Origin: Pseudanabaena yagii GIHE-NHR1
Lineage (GTDB): Bacteria; Cyanobacteriota; Cyanobacteriia; Pseudanabaenales; Pseudanabaenaceae
Direction of reading: 5' to 3'
Assembly (NCBI RefSeq): GCF_012863495.1
Contig: NZ_JAAVJL010000002.1
Coordinates: 2,501-66,500, forward strand
Length of the DNA: 64,000 bases
Both the position numbers and the translations under genes were made by a program. This document shows positions 9,201 to 18,599 of this stretch, one piece after another. The notes below the pieces were generated by a model. The model made no database searches. It was not told where the DNA came from and was given only the letters and a program-made list of their open reading frames with translations. The stretch's first letter is position 1; each line of letters starts with the position of its first letter.

Positions 9201-9899
9201 ATGACAACAACGGCTCAAGTGGTATCAGTTTTATTAGTAGAAAATGACTCTATTTTTCGTAGAGGGTTACATACACTGCTGAGCTTTTATAGTGATGATT
9301 GCTATCTACAATTTCAGATTGTGGGGGAGGCGACCTCTAGCGAGCAAGCAATCAAGCTGGTAGTCGAGCAAAAACCCGCACTGATACTTTTGGATGTGAA
9401 GTTAGCTTTGGAATTACCTGAAGACAGTGGACTGAAAGTACTCATGGATTTAAAGAAATTGGATTATCATGGCAAGGCTTTGATTTTGTCAGCACATCGC
9501 GAGGATGAGTTGGTATTTCGAGCGATGCAGTTGGGTGCGCGAGGCTATGTGGCAAAGGATCGCATTGGTAGTCAGTTGTATGATGCAATTTCTACAGTTA
9601 TGAATGACGAAATTTTCTTACCGCCTGATATTGCTACCAGCTTCTTTCGGATTTTTCATTTCTATGCAGGGCGATCGCTACAGGGGCATTGCACGATCCA
9701 TCTAACCGATCGCGAGCAGGAGGTATTGAACTGGTTAATTAAGGGAGCATCGAATGAGGAAATTTCTCGCTATTTGCATGTAACGATCGCGACAGTGAAA
9801 GCGCATCTCACTAGTGTGTTTGAAAAGTTAGGGGTGACTAGTCGCACGCAGGCAATTGTCAAAGCTTTAAAGTTAGGTTTGGTAGGTACTGATGAGTAA
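9201..9899 (+). CDS. NarL/FixJ-family response regulator
   Basis: 232 residues. The receiver domain (about 8-130) shows the acidic pair, the phosphoacceptor Asp65 in LILLDVKL, and the conserved Lys in YVAKD. The C-terminal LuxR-type helix-turn-helix (about 165-230) contains LTDREQEVLNWL, NEEISRYLHVTIATVKAHLTS and VFEKLGV. No histidine kinase is adjacent. The stop overlaps the next gene, the DUF4255 tail gene, by eight bases, and the sheath operon is divergent. I infer that it controls CIS expression. Confidence 0.9.
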   Translation: MTTTAQVVSVLLVENDSIFRRGLHTLLSFYSDDCYLQFQIVGEATSSEQAIKLVVEQKPALILLDVKLALELPEDSGLKVLMDLKKLDYHGKALILSAHREDELVFRAMQLGARGYVAKDRIGSQLYDAISTVMNDEIFLPPDIATSFFRIFHFYAGRSLQGHCTIHLTDREQEVLNWLIKGASNEEISRYLHVTIATVKAHLTSVFEKLGVTSRTQAIVKALKLGLVGTDE

Positions 9900-11154
9900 T
9901 TATTTAGCGATCGCTACGGTTACGGCTACATTACAACGAATTTTGCAATCGGTAATTCAACAAGATATTGAGGGTGCTAGAGCCACAACTTTACCCCCTG
10001 GGGGGATTTCCACAGGTGCGCCAGAGGTGGGGGTCAATATTTTCTTATATCAAGTGACGAGTAATCCTGCATTGGCTAATTATGACTCTGCACCAAATCG
10101 CGCAAAGGGGAATCCCCTCAATCGTCAGGTGGCGATCGATCTCTATTACATGATGAGTTGCTATGGCAGTGATGCGGAACTACAACCACAGAGGGTTTTA
10201 GGTAGTGTAATTAGTACTCTCACTGATAAGCGGATATTGACATCTGATTTAATTCGTTCTACTTGCAATGATCCCACTTTTCCATTTTTAGCAGAATCGG
10301 ATTTAGCAGATCAGATCCAGCAGGTGACTGTCGCGCCTGTAGATATTTCCCTAGAGGATCTGTCCAAGGCTTGGTCAGTGTTTTATCAAGTGCCCTATGT
10401 GCTATCGGTTGCCTATCGGGCTTGTCTCGTGATTGTCGAAGGTCGAGAAAACTTTCAGCGATCGCTACCTGTGCGTGATAGTTCGCCCGCAGGTATTGTG
10501 CCGTTCCCCGCTTCTCCCCATCTTGATCAGGTGACGGTTCAGGGTAGTCGCTTTGAACCGATCGCGATCAGTAGTGTACTAATGATTCGAGGAAGGAATC
10601 TCCAAAGCCAAACTGTAGAAATTCATATTGGCGATTTGGTGATTACGCCTATGGAAGTTAAGGAGCGCGAAATTACTTTTTCGTTAAGTAATACTCCTTT
10701 TCCTATGCTCCAAGCTGGGGTGCAGAGTTTACAAGTTGTACATCGTCTGGAGAGCACTTCGCCTTTAATGACTAATGCGATCGCTTCTAATGTATTGCCC
10801 TTTGTTCTTTGTCCAACAATTATCAATTTATCGGTACGAGGTGTAGAAGAGGTAGAAGATCATTTGCGATCGGCAGTGGTGGTCGTGCAGTTAGATGTTT
10901 TAGTGCGGGAGAAACAGAAAGTGGTAATAGCGCTGAATGAATGGACGATGGAGGCTCCCAGTGTCTATATGTTTGATCGTCCTCCTCTATCCAATGCTAG
11001 TTCAACGATTGAGATTCCAATTACTAATGTCAAGGCAGGTGAGTATCTAGTGCGAATAAGAATCGATGGTGCAGAGAGTAAGCTGGGTGTAGATGATAAT
11101 CCTGATAGTCCGACCTATAACTGGTACAACAGTCCTAAAATTGCGATCGCCTGA
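9892..11154 (+). CDS. DUF4255 protein, Afp16/Pvc16-type tube-end protein
   Basis: 420 residues. The N-terminal 190 residues match the DUF4255 family: ATVTATLQRIL near the start, the PPGGISTGAPEVGVNIFLYQV segment, and SVAYRACLVIVEG. In Afp and PVC particles this family caps or terminates the tube-sheath at the end away from the baseplate. The remaining 200 residues are beta-rich and look like one or two Ig-like domains, which makes it longer than the minimal family. Translation is probably coupled to the upstream response regulator through the eight-base overlap. Confidence 0.87.
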   Translation: MSNYLAIATVTATLQRILQSVIQQDIEGARATTLPPGGISTGAPEVGVNIFLYQVTSNPALANYDSAPNRAKGNPLNRQVAIDLYYMMSCYGSDAELQPQRVLGSVISTLTDKRILTSDLIRSTCNDPTFPFLAESDLADQIQQVTVAPVDISLEDLSKAWSVFYQVPYVLSVAYRACLVIVEGRENFQRSLPVRDSSPAGIVPFPASPHLDQVTVQGSRFEPIAISSVLMIRGRNLQSQTVEIHIGDLVITPMEVKEREITFSLSNTPFPMLQAGVQSLQVVHRLESTSPLMTNAIASNVLPFVLCPTIINLSVRGVEEVEDHLRSAVVVVQLDVLVREKQKVVIALNEWTMEAPSVYMFDRPPLSNASSTIEIPITNVKAGEYLVRIRIDGAESKLGVDDNPDSPTYNWYNSPKIAIA

Positions 11155-11167
11155 ACTTGAGTTTAGT

Positions 11168-11198
11168 GATTGGTGACGTGCGAAGCACGTCACCAATC
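11168..11198. terminator. bidirectional hairpin
   Basis: Perfect 14-bp arms (11168-11181 and 11185-11198) with a GAA loop between convergent genes (DUF4255 and TetR), overlapping the last bases of the TetR gene. Confidence 0.75.
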
Positions 11199-11802
11199 AA
11201 CTAGAACTATGTATAAGATCAATCAGACTATCTACTAATCTTTCAGAGGAGAGAGGCATAATCTCCTTGCCATGCATAATTTCCTGCACAACGACGAAGG
11301 AAACTAAGGAACCGAAGAAAATATGGGCGGTGGCTTCGGAGTCCTGAATTCCTAATTCGGGATGAGCGTCAAAGTATTGACTCAATAGCTGTCTTCCGCG
11401 CTGAATCACTGTCTGATAATAGAGCTTTGCCATTTCAGGAAAGCGTGAAGATTCGGCAATGATTACTTTTAAGAGACTGAGATATTCTTGATCCTCGGCA
11501 ACTCTCAGCAAATAGGTTTCGGCAACCTGCCTGAGAAGTTGGTCGGGTTCACCTTGTAACTGCTCTGACTCAAAAAGAGTATGAAATCGAGCGATCGTAA
11601 TTTGTTCAATTAGAGCTTTGAAGAGGCTCTCTTTGTCATGGAAATAACTGTAAATAGTTTGCTTAGAGACCCCTGCCTCACTGGCAACGCGATCCATACT
11701 CGTGCCTGCATAGCCATCGCGAAAAAACAATTGCATCGCGCCTTGCAAGATCCTTTCGCGTTTCTGTTTCCCTAAGATGGCTTGGCTAGCAGTAAGAGTC
11801 AT
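11197..11802 (-). CDS. TetR-family repressor of the adjacent exporter
   Basis: 201 residues. The N-terminal DNA-binding domain (about 15-65) has the TetR pattern RERILQGAMQLFFRDGY, GTSMDRVASEAGVSKQTIYSYF and KESLF. The C-terminal part is the ligand-binding, dimerising helical domain (TetR_C AefR/CecR-like). It is divergent from the HlyD-type gene, and a perfect palindrome lies in between. The arrangement matches the E. coli CecR (YbiH)-YbhGFSR module. I infer autorepression and repression of the exporter, relieved by a toxic ligand. Confidence 0.88.
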   Translation of the reverse strand: MTLTASQAILGKQKRERILQGAMQLFFRDGYAGTSMDRVASEAGVSKQTIYSYFHDKESLFKALIEQITIARFHTLFESEQLQGEPDQLLRQVAETYLLRVAEDQEYLSLLKVIIAESSRFPEMAKLYYQTVIQRGRQLLSQYFDAHPELGIQDSEATAHIFFGSLVSFVVVQEIMHGKEIMPLSSERLVDSLIDLIHSSS

Positions 11803-11853
11803 GACAAGAATTTAAGTTTAATTTAAGTTTATTAACTTTGTTGCAAGTTTATT

Positions 11854-11874
11854 CATACTAGACTGTCTAGTATG
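11854..11874. promoter_or_regulatory. probable TetR operator
   Basis: A perfect 10-bp inverted repeat, CATACTAGAC and GTCTAGTATG around a single T, lies 52 bases upstream of the TetR start and 47 bases upstream of the membrane-fusion gene. Position, symmetry and size fit a TetR-family operator controlling both divergent genes. Confidence 0.75.
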
Positions 11875-11920
11875 ATATGTAAATCTATAAACCTATAGTC
11901 TTTATTGCGATCGCGAAACT

Positions 11921-13240
11921 ATGTCACAGGCTGCCCCTAATCCCTCAGAAGTTTCTCTGCAACAAACCGAATCGCAAAATGTCGATCCCGCGAATACGCC
12001 GCAACAACCTCAGAAGTTTAATCCACGCTTAATCATTCCTCTTGCCTTGGTAATTGGTGCAATTGGTTATGGAATCTGGACAATCTTGCCGAAACCTGCG
12101 GAAACGGTCTTGCATGTGAGTGGGCGCTTGGAATCCGATGAAACGGACATTGGCGCAAAGACGGCAGGACGCTTAGCAAACATTTTGGTGCGTGAAGGAG
12201 ATGTGGTCAAAAAGGGGCAGGTGGTGATTGAGATGGAAGATGAAGAAATTCCTGCTCAACTCAGTGGCTTGAATGCCCAAATTGAAGCCGCTCAGCAGGA
12301 AGAGATCCAAGCAAAGCAAGAGATTGCCGTCGCCGAGAGTCGCATTCGTGAAGCTACGTTAAATGTGCAACAGTCACAGGGGGATGCGGTCGGACGGATC
12401 GATCAAGCGCAGTTTACAGTCTCGGCAACGGCATCGGATTTGCGACAGGCGGAAGCATTGGTGAAGCAGTCAGAGGCTCAATTGCAGCAATCAAAAGCAG
12501 AATTAAAATTGGCAAGAATAGAACGCGATCGCTATGCTGAATTGGTCAAAGAAGGCGCAGTCAATCAACAACAGTTCGATCAAAAGCAAACTGTCCTCGA
12601 TACTTCCCTTGCCAATGTGAATACTACTGAGGCAAAGTTGTTGGCAAGTCAGGCTTCGGTCAGAGCTTTTCGCGATCGCTTGCTAGCAGCACAGGGTAAT
12701 TCGGTACAGGTACAGGCAACGGGCTTAAATCCAGATATTCGTAACGCTCAACTTGATACCTATTATTTACAGAAGAATCAAGCACAGTCGAAATTACTTG
12801 CCGCACAGGCAAAGGTCAAAAACGCTCAAGCTGCCCGTGACCAGATCCAGCGTCGTTTGGATTCCTTTAAGGTCAAAAGTCCCATTGATGGCATTGTCCA
12901 GAGTCGTCCCTTTGAGTCAGGAGCTGTAGTCGCTACGGGCAAAACCTTGCTAACGGTTCTCGATCCCAATGCTGTATATCTACGGTGCTACATTCCCGAA
13001 GGTGAGATTGGCAAAATTCGTGTAGGACAGACTGCCAAGGTCTTTCTTGATTCCAGTCCCAATAAGCCTTTTATCGCCCATGTCTCCCAAATTGATACGA
13101 AGGCTTCCTTTACTCCTGAAAATATCTACTTCAAACAGGATCGAGTCAAGCAAGTATTTGGGGTGAAGTTAGCGATCGATCAGCCTGAAGGCTTTGCTAA
13201 GTCGGGTATGCCTGCTGATGCGGAAATTGAGTTGAAGTGA
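11921..13240 (+). CDS. HlyD-family membrane fusion protein (YbhG-like)
   Basis: 439 residues. A single membrane segment lies at about 36-53 (IIPLALVIGAIGYGIWTIL). After it comes a biotinyl-lipoyl-like half (SGRLESDETDIGAKTAGRL), a long coiled-coil hairpin of about 200 residues rich in Gln, Ala and Glu, and the returning half-motif SPIDGIVQSRPFESGAVV. This is the periplasmic adaptor of an ABC exporter. It is the first gene of the operon and is followed by the fused ATPase and two ABC-2 permeases. Confidence 0.92.
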   Translation: MSQAAPNPSEVSLQQTESQNVDPANTPQQPQKFNPRLIIPLALVIGAIGYGIWTILPKPAETVLHVSGRLESDETDIGAKTAGRLANILVREGDVVKKGQVVIEMEDEEIPAQLSGLNAQIEAAQQEEIQAKQEIAVAESRIREATLNVQQSQGDAVGRIDQAQFTVSATASDLRQAEALVKQSEAQLQQSKAELKLARIERDRYAELVKEGAVNQQQFDQKQTVLDTSLANVNTTEAKLLASQASVRAFRDRLLAAQGNSVQVQATGLNPDIRNAQLDTYYLQKNQAQSKLLAAQAKVKNAQAARDQIQRRLDSFKVKSPIDGIVQSRPFESGAVVATGKTLLTVLDPNAVYLRCYIPEGEIGKIRVGQTAKVFLDSSPNKPFIAHVSQIDTKASFTPENIYFKQDRVKQVFGVKLAIDQPEGFAKSGMPADAEIELK

Positions 13241-13314
13241 TGTTCATTTTGCCGTAAGCAAAAATCAATTGAGTATGGCAACGCCATTTTTTAACTTGGT
13301 ATTAGGAAACAATT

Positions 13315-15300
13315 ATGACCAGTATTTCCCCCGTATCTTCAGAACGAATAGCGATCGCCAAATCCCATAGCTCTCCAGTAATTTCTGTGCAGAATTTGCG
13401 TAAGCAGTATGGCAATTTTATGGCTGTGAAAGGGATTGATTTTGAAGTGAAGCAGGGAGAAATCTTTGGCTTAATTGGTCCCGATGGTGCAGGGAAAACC
13501 ACCTGCTTTCATATATTAGGCGGCGTGATGGAATCTTCGGGTGGTGAAGTATTAGTACTAGGAGAAGCGCCACGTACTGCTCGATTAAATATTGGCTATC
13601 TCACCCAGCAATTTTCGCTCTATTTAGATTTGAGTATTGATGAGAACTTACGCTACAGTGCAGGACTGCGGCAAGTTCCTAACGATCAATTTGAGCAGAG
13701 ACGTGATAAGTATTTGCGATTGATGAACCTTGAACGCATTGGCGATCGCCTTGCGGGACAGTTATCGGGAGGGATGAAACAAAAGCTCGCCCTCTGTTGC
13801 GCCTTAGTATCACAGCCGCGATTGCTATTACTAGACGAACCAACCACAGGGGTTGATCCTGTCTCACGGCGAGAGTTTTGGGATGTGCTAGCTGCCCTCG
13901 CCGATGATGGGATGACGATTGTGGTAGCAACGCCTTACCTTGATGAAGCTGAGCGCTGTAATCGTATTGCCTTAATGTATGAGGGGCAAATCAGCGAAAT
14001 TGGCACATTGCCGCAATTACGCGCCCATCTGGGATTACAAAGGTTAGAGGTGCGGACTTCAGCTTTGGCGGAGGCGGAGTCAGTGCTATTGGAAACTGCG
14101 AGGGGGAGATCGAGTATTGCCGATGTGCAGACCTTTGGCGATCGCCTAGATGTATTGGTTGAGAATGCCACAACTGACGAAAGAGCGGTGAGACAGGCTT
14201 TTAGCGATAGCCTCGTACCGTTTGATAGCATTCAAGCCAGTGAGGCAACCCTTGAGAATGTGTTTGTGACCCGATTGCGCCAACAAGGTTCTGATCCTTT
14301 GTTTCTGCCTTTCCCGCGATCGCAGTTCCCGAATGGTGGTAATTCCAAGCTTGATCATATGGCGATCGCTGCCCGTAATCTGCAAAAGACCTTTGGCAAG
14401 TTTCGCGCTGTCAAAGATGTCAATCTCGAAATTCGCTATGGTGAGATTTACGGACTATTAGGTGCAAATGGGGCGGGCAAAACAACGACGATCAAAATGC
14501 TCTGTGGTTTGCTCGAAGCTACCAGTGGCAAAATAACCCTAGCAGGACAGAGCCATAATCTGCGGAGTAGCGCTTTGCGGAAACGCATCGGCTATATGAG
14601 CCAAAAGTTTACGCTCTACGATGATCTCAGCATTCTCCAAAATCTTGAATTTTACTGTGGTGTTTACGAAGTGCCGCCACACTTACGTCGCGAAAAGATT
14701 GCTTGGGTTTTGGAAACCTGTGGACTGGTGGGTAGAGAAAATATGCTGACGGGCAAGCTCCCGGGAGGATGGAAGCAAAGGGTTTCCTTTGGAGCCTCGG
14801 TGATGCATGAGCCAGAAATTCTCTTTTTAGATGAGCCGACCTCGGGAGTCGATCCCCTCGCAAGGCGACAGTTTTGGCGCACAATTAATGACTTTGCACG
14901 ACAAGGAACAGCGATTCTGGTGACAACTCACTATTTAGAAGAGGCAGAACAATGCAATCGCATGGGCTTTATGGTGGCGGGAGAGGTGGTGTTGCAGGGT
15001 TCGCCTAGTGAGGTGAAGGCGGCTCAACCGGGGCAGTTAATTGAACTCAAGGTCGATCGCAATCAGCAGGCAGCGAATTTCCTGAAAACGCGATGGGAAC
15101 CTTGGCGGATTTCCATTTTTGGCGATCGCCTCCATGTGGTGCTGGATCATCCTGATACGGAGTTACCACTTATGAGATCCCATCTTGCCGAAAATAATAT
15201 TCAACTCTATAGCGATCGCCCTGTTCCTTTCTCCTTAGAAGATGCGTTTATCGGCACGGTGCAACGTTCGGAAGCAGGTATTTCTCACTTAGCAGAGTAG
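13315..15300 (+). CDS. ABC transporter, two fused ATPase domains (YbhF-like)
   Basis: 661 residues with two nucleotide-binding domains in tandem. The first (about 25-260) has Walker A GPDGAGKT, signature LSGGMKQ and Walker B LLLLDEPTTGVDP. The second (about 345-560) has GANGAGKT, a degenerate signature LPGGWKQ in which Ser is replaced by Pro, and ILFLDEPTSGVDP. The GPDGAGKT form and the tandem layout match YbhF. The Pro in the second signature could weaken one of the two ATP sites. It powers the two permease subunits encoded downstream. Confidence 0.93.
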   Translation: MTSISPVSSERIAIAKSHSSPVISVQNLRKQYGNFMAVKGIDFEVKQGEIFGLIGPDGAGKTTCFHILGGVMESSGGEVLVLGEAPRTARLNIGYLTQQFSLYLDLSIDENLRYSAGLRQVPNDQFEQRRDKYLRLMNLERIGDRLAGQLSGGMKQKLALCCALVSQPRLLLLDEPTTGVDPVSRREFWDVLAALADDGMTIVVATPYLDEAERCNRIALMYEGQISEIGTLPQLRAHLGLQRLEVRTSALAEAESVLLETARGRSSIADVQTFGDRLDVLVENATTDERAVRQAFSDSLVPFDSIQASEATLENVFVTRLRQQGSDPLFLPFPRSQFPNGGNSKLDHMAIAARNLQKTFGKFRAVKDVNLEIRYGEIYGLLGANGAGKTTTIKMLCGLLEATSGKITLAGQSHNLRSSALRKRIGYMSQKFTLYDDLSILQNLEFYCGVYEVPPHLRREKIAWVLETCGLVGRENMLTGKLPGGWKQRVSFGASVMHEPEILFLDEPTSGVDPLARRQFWRTINDFARQGTAILVTTHYLEEAEQCNRMGFMVAGEVVLQGSPSEVKAAQPGQLIELKVDRNQQAANFLKTRWEPWRISIFGDRLHVVLDHPDTELPLMRSHLAENNIQLYSDRPVPFSLEDAFIGTVQRSEAGISHLAE

Positions 15301-15351
15301 AAATCAAAAAATTGTAATTGAATTTGCTTAGATTGATTGGAGGCTATGATT

Positions 15352-15780
15352 ATGACTGATATCGGTTTGACTCATATAGCACTACCTGTTGCGGATATTG
15401 AGCGGAGTATTGCTTTTTATCGTAAGTATGCAGGAATGCAAGTGGTACATCAGCGACACGATCAGCAGGAAGGAGTTCCTGTAATATGGCTCAGCGATCT
15501 CACTCGTCCCTTTGTAATTGTTTTGATTGAGGCACAAGTAGTTAATCCGATTCTGTCACCATTTGCACATCTGGGTGTTGGTTGTAGAAGTCGGGAAGAA
15601 ATGAATAGCCTCTGTGAACAAGCTCGTCAAGAGAATTGTCTGATTAAAGAGCCGCAAGATTCTGGATATCCTATCGGTTACTGGGCTTTCTTATGTGATC
15701 CCGATGGACATACTCTAGAGCTTTCCTATGGACAGGAGATTGGTCTAAATGTTGAGAAATCTCTGAGCGATCAACTATGA
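15352..15780 (+). CDS. VOC-family (glyoxalase/bleomycin-resistance fold) protein
   Basis: 142 residues, one vicinal-oxygen-chelate module pair. The opening LTHIALPVADIERSIAFYRKYAGM and the end FLCDPDGHTLELSYGQ supply the usual metal ligands (His near the start, Glu in TLELS). I choose the ATG at 15352 because GGAGG lies eight bases upstream; an ATG at 15346 is too close. The stop overlaps the next permease start (ATGA). Inside an export operon it may modify or bind the exported compound; the substrate is unknown. Confidence 0.85.
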   Translation: MTDIGLTHIALPVADIERSIAFYRKYAGMQVVHQRHDQQEGVPVIWLSDLTRPFVIVLIEAQVVNPILSPFAHLGVGCRSREEMNSLCEQARQENCLIKEPQDSGYPIGYWAFLCDPDGHTLELSYGQEIGLNVEKSLSDQL

Positions 15781-16883
15781 AAAGAATTCTCTCGCAATGC
15801 AGCAAGGAATTATCCCAATTTAAGCGCGATCGCTTGACCTTAGCTTTAGCCTTCTTACTTCCCTTGATGACCCTATTTATTTTCGGTTTTGCGATTCGTC
15901 TGGAAGCCAAGAATATTCCGATTGTGATTCAGGACTATGATCGCAGTCAAATTAGTCAACGCTATATAGCCAGACTATTTGCCACTAATCAATTCATCTT
16001 CATTCCTTGGACAAATAACAAATCCGTAGAAATTGCCCTCGATCAGGCAATCGCTAAAGCAGGTGTGATTATTCCTCCCGATTTCCAGCGTCACCTGACC
16101 GCAGGTAAAATCGCCGATGTCCAAGTACTCGTCGATGGTACAGATGCCAACAATGCGAGGGTGATTAAAAACAGTATTAAGGCAACCACCAATGATTTTA
16201 TGCAAGCTGAAGGTCTAATTCCTGATACCAATTTGCTGACCACGCGATCGCGCCTATGGTTTAACCCCGGACGACAGGAATCGCTGTATATCGTACCGGG
16301 GGTCTATGCGGTGGTGCTGTGGATTTTTCCATCATTACTATCCGCGATCGCAATGGTGCGGGAAAAGGAACGACAGACAATTTTGCAGGTTTATGCCTCC
16401 AGCATGAGCGCCACCGAACTGGTTCTAGGTAAGGGCTTAGCCTACCTGATCGTCAGTCTCGGTATTGCTTTGGTCGTTATGGGTATTGGAGCGATCGTGT
16501 TTGGACTGCGATTAGCAGGCGATCCCACTCCCTTACTAGTGGCAACGCCCATCTATCTATGGGCAAGTGTGATGTTTGGCACGATGTTAGGAACGCGCAC
16601 TAATAACCAAAATGCTGCTGTGCAAGGCGTTGCCCTTGTAGGATTCCTCACAGCTTTACTTCTATCAGGATTTATCTATCCCTTGAGCAATATTCCCTTT
16701 CCCCTTTCATTATTACCAAATATCATCCCCGCCCGTTACTTCATCGAGATTACCCGTGATGCCTATGTACGCGGCACAGGCTGGATCGGAGTCTGGTTTG
16801 CGGAGATCATGATTTTTGCGATCGGTATGGTGTTCTTTAATATTTCTCGCAAGGTTTTGAGCAGAATGCAGTTGACTGATTGA
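15777..16883 (+). CDS. ABC-2 type permease subunit (YbhS-like)
   Basis: 368 residues. One membrane helix near the N-terminus (about 21-42), a large external loop (about 43-175) with IVIQDYDRSQISQRY, then five hydrophobic segments from about 178 to 365. This is the topology of the ABC-2 family with an extended extracytoplasmic domain. The start overlaps the VOC gene by four bases, so translation is coupled. A partner permease is encoded at 17423. Confidence 0.9.
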   Translation: MKRILSQCSKELSQFKRDRLTLALAFLLPLMTLFIFGFAIRLEAKNIPIVIQDYDRSQISQRYIARLFATNQFIFIPWTNNKSVEIALDQAIAKAGVIIPPDFQRHLTAGKIADVQVLVDGTDANNARVIKNSIKATTNDFMQAEGLIPDTNLLTTRSRLWFNPGRQESLYIVPGVYAVVLWIFPSLLSAIAMVREKERQTILQVYASSMSATELVLGKGLAYLIVSLGIALVVMGIGAIVFGLRLAGDPTPLLVATPIYLWASVMFGTMLGTRTNNQNAAVQGVALVGFLTALLLSGFIYPLSNIPFPLSLLPNIIPARYFIEITRDAYVRGTGWIGVWFAEIMIFAIGMVFFNISRKVLSRMQLTD

Positions 16884-16928
16884 TATAGGTTGGGGCTATT
16901 TGTTGATGATTGAGGGTGTATAAAAAAC

Positions 16929-17345
16929 ATGTATAAAAATATTTCTATTCTCACAGATGTACAAGTAGCACAGCTTCAAGACCTTTATCAGTATGCTTGG
17001 TGGGCAAAGGAAAGAACATTGGATGATATTTGGCAGATGCTCAACAACACTGATTATATATTCGGAATTTGTGAATCCGATTCTAAGAAACTAATCGCCT
17101 TTGCTCGTGTCCTTAGCGATCGCACCTATAGAGCAATAGTTTTTGATGTAGTTGTGGCAGCAGATTATCGCCATCAAGGATTGGGTTCTTTGCTGCTTGA
17201 GCAGATTATTTCTCATCCAGAACTTTCAAAGGTCGAGTGCATCCAACTATTTTGCCTGACAGAGATGATGCCTTTCTATGAAAAATTAGGGTTTGTCCGA
17301 GCCGAACAATCTCTATTAGTGCGCCAAAGGCTTATCCCTAGTTAG
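16929..17345 (+). CDS. GNAT-family N-acetyltransferase
   Basis: 138 residues. The acetyl-CoA binding motif appears as VVVAADYRHQGLGSLLLEQII (R/Q-x-x-G-x-G/A type: RHQGLG) at about 75-95, followed by the C-terminal FYEKLGFVRA strand. It lies between the two permease genes of the exporter, as if inserted in the operon. Substrate unknown; acetylation of the exported compound is a possibility but only an inference. Confidence 0.87.
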   Translation: MYKNISILTDVQVAQLQDLYQYAWWAKERTLDDIWQMLNNTDYIFGICESDSKKLIAFARVLSDRTYRAIVFDVVVAADYRHQGLGSLLLEQIISHPELSKVECIQLFCLTEMMPFYEKLGFVRAEQSLLVRQRLIPS

Positions 17346-17422
17346 CACGATGTTCGATAGAAACATCTTTGACTAGATCTATTAAAGCTAATGCAATTAA
17401 AATAGAAATGAGAATTTAAAAA

Positions 17423-18541
17423 ATGTTGAACTGGTTATTGGCAAGTCGATTTTGGGCGCTAGTGCGAAAGGAAATTAATCAAATCCTGCGAAATCGCCAA
17501 CTAATTATTTTGTTGATTGTTCCACCGACATTGCAATTGCTGGTCTATGGATTTGCGCTCAATCCCGATGTGCATTACTTAAAAATGGGCGTTGTCGATT
17601 ATGCGCGATCGCAGGAAAGCCGCGAGTTAATTTCTGCCTTCACCGAAAATCGAATTTTTACCCTCACAAAAATTCTATCCAGTGAAAAGGAATTAGGACA
17701 ACAGGTTGAGCAGGGTAAACTCACTGTCGGTATTGTCATTCCGCCTGAATTAAATCGCAATTTGGCAAAGGATCAGTCTTCAGATATCCAAGTATTAATT
17801 GATGGGGTGGATGCTAACACCGCAGGCATCACCAATGGTTATGTTAGCCAAATCGTGCGCCAATATAGCTTGAAGCTAACAGGACAGTCCCTCTCGCCTC
17901 CGATTGAGACCCATGTGACCTTTCTCTATAATCCGGGATTAGCCAGCAGTTGGTTCTTTGTCCCAGGGGTAATTGGCTTAGTGCTGACCTTGATTGGTTC
18001 GATTGTCTCCTCGATTACGCTAGTGCGCGAAAAGGATACAGGTACACTCGAACAACTGCTGATGACCCCATCGGAGCCTTGGGAAATTCTCGTTTCTAAA
18101 ATTGTGCCCTTATTTGTATTGCTGATGGGTGATGTTTTTCTCGCTTTGAGTCTAGGGAGATTTGTATTTGGCATTCCCTTTCAGGGGAGTTTTGTACTTT
18201 TTCTTGCCCTCTCTAGTCTCTATCTCTTTGTGGGTATTGGCGTTGGCATTATGCTGGCGACGGTTTGCCAATCGCAGCAGCAGGTTGTACTGACCACCTT
18301 TTTTATTAATCTACCGATGGTGCAGCTTTCAGGAGCGATCGCACCTGTGGAGACGATGCCTGAATTCTTTTATTATCTCTCTTGGCTAAATCCTTTACGG
18401 CATTATGTAGCGATCGTGCGGGGCATTTTATTAAAAGGAGTGGGTCTGGAAGCCCTATGGCTCCATGTGGTTTCACTGGCGTTTTTTGCAGTTATCTTAC
18501 TAACGATTAGCGTCAAAAAATTCCGTAGTCAATTAAGCTAA
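17423..18541 (+). CDS. ABC-2 type permease subunit (YbhR-like)
   Basis: 372 residues. Same plan as the permease at 15777: first helix at about 26-45, external domain with MGVVDYARSQESREL and VLIDGVDANTAG, then a helical bundle from about 178 onward (VPGVIGLVLTLIGSIV). The two permeases likely form the heterodimeric membrane core of the exporter. Ends at a strong shared terminator. Confidence 0.9.
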   Translation: MLNWLLASRFWALVRKEINQILRNRQLIILLIVPPTLQLLVYGFALNPDVHYLKMGVVDYARSQESRELISAFTENRIFTLTKILSSEKELGQQVEQGKLTVGIVIPPELNRNLAKDQSSDIQVLIDGVDANTAGITNGYVSQIVRQYSLKLTGQSLSPPIETHVTFLYNPGLASSWFFVPGVIGLVLTLIGSIVSSITLVREKDTGTLEQLLMTPSEPWEILVSKIVPLFVLLMGDVFLALSLGRFVFGIPFQGSFVLFLALSSLYLFVGIGVGIMLATVCQSQQQVVLTTFFINLPMVQLSGAIAPVETMPEFFYYLSWLNPLRHYVAIVRGILLKGVGLEALWLHVVSLAFFAVILLTISVKKFRSQLS

Positions 18542-18554
18542 GCTTCTCTCCATA

Positions 18555-18599
18555 ATAAGATAGAGGTTGCTACCCAAAGAATAGCAACCTCTATCTTAT
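18555..18599. terminator. bidirectional terminator hairpin
   Basis: Perfect 17-bp arms (18555-18571 and 18583-18599) with an 11-base loop between the convergent permease and DUF4139 genes; it includes the DUF4139 stop codon. Confidence 0.8.
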
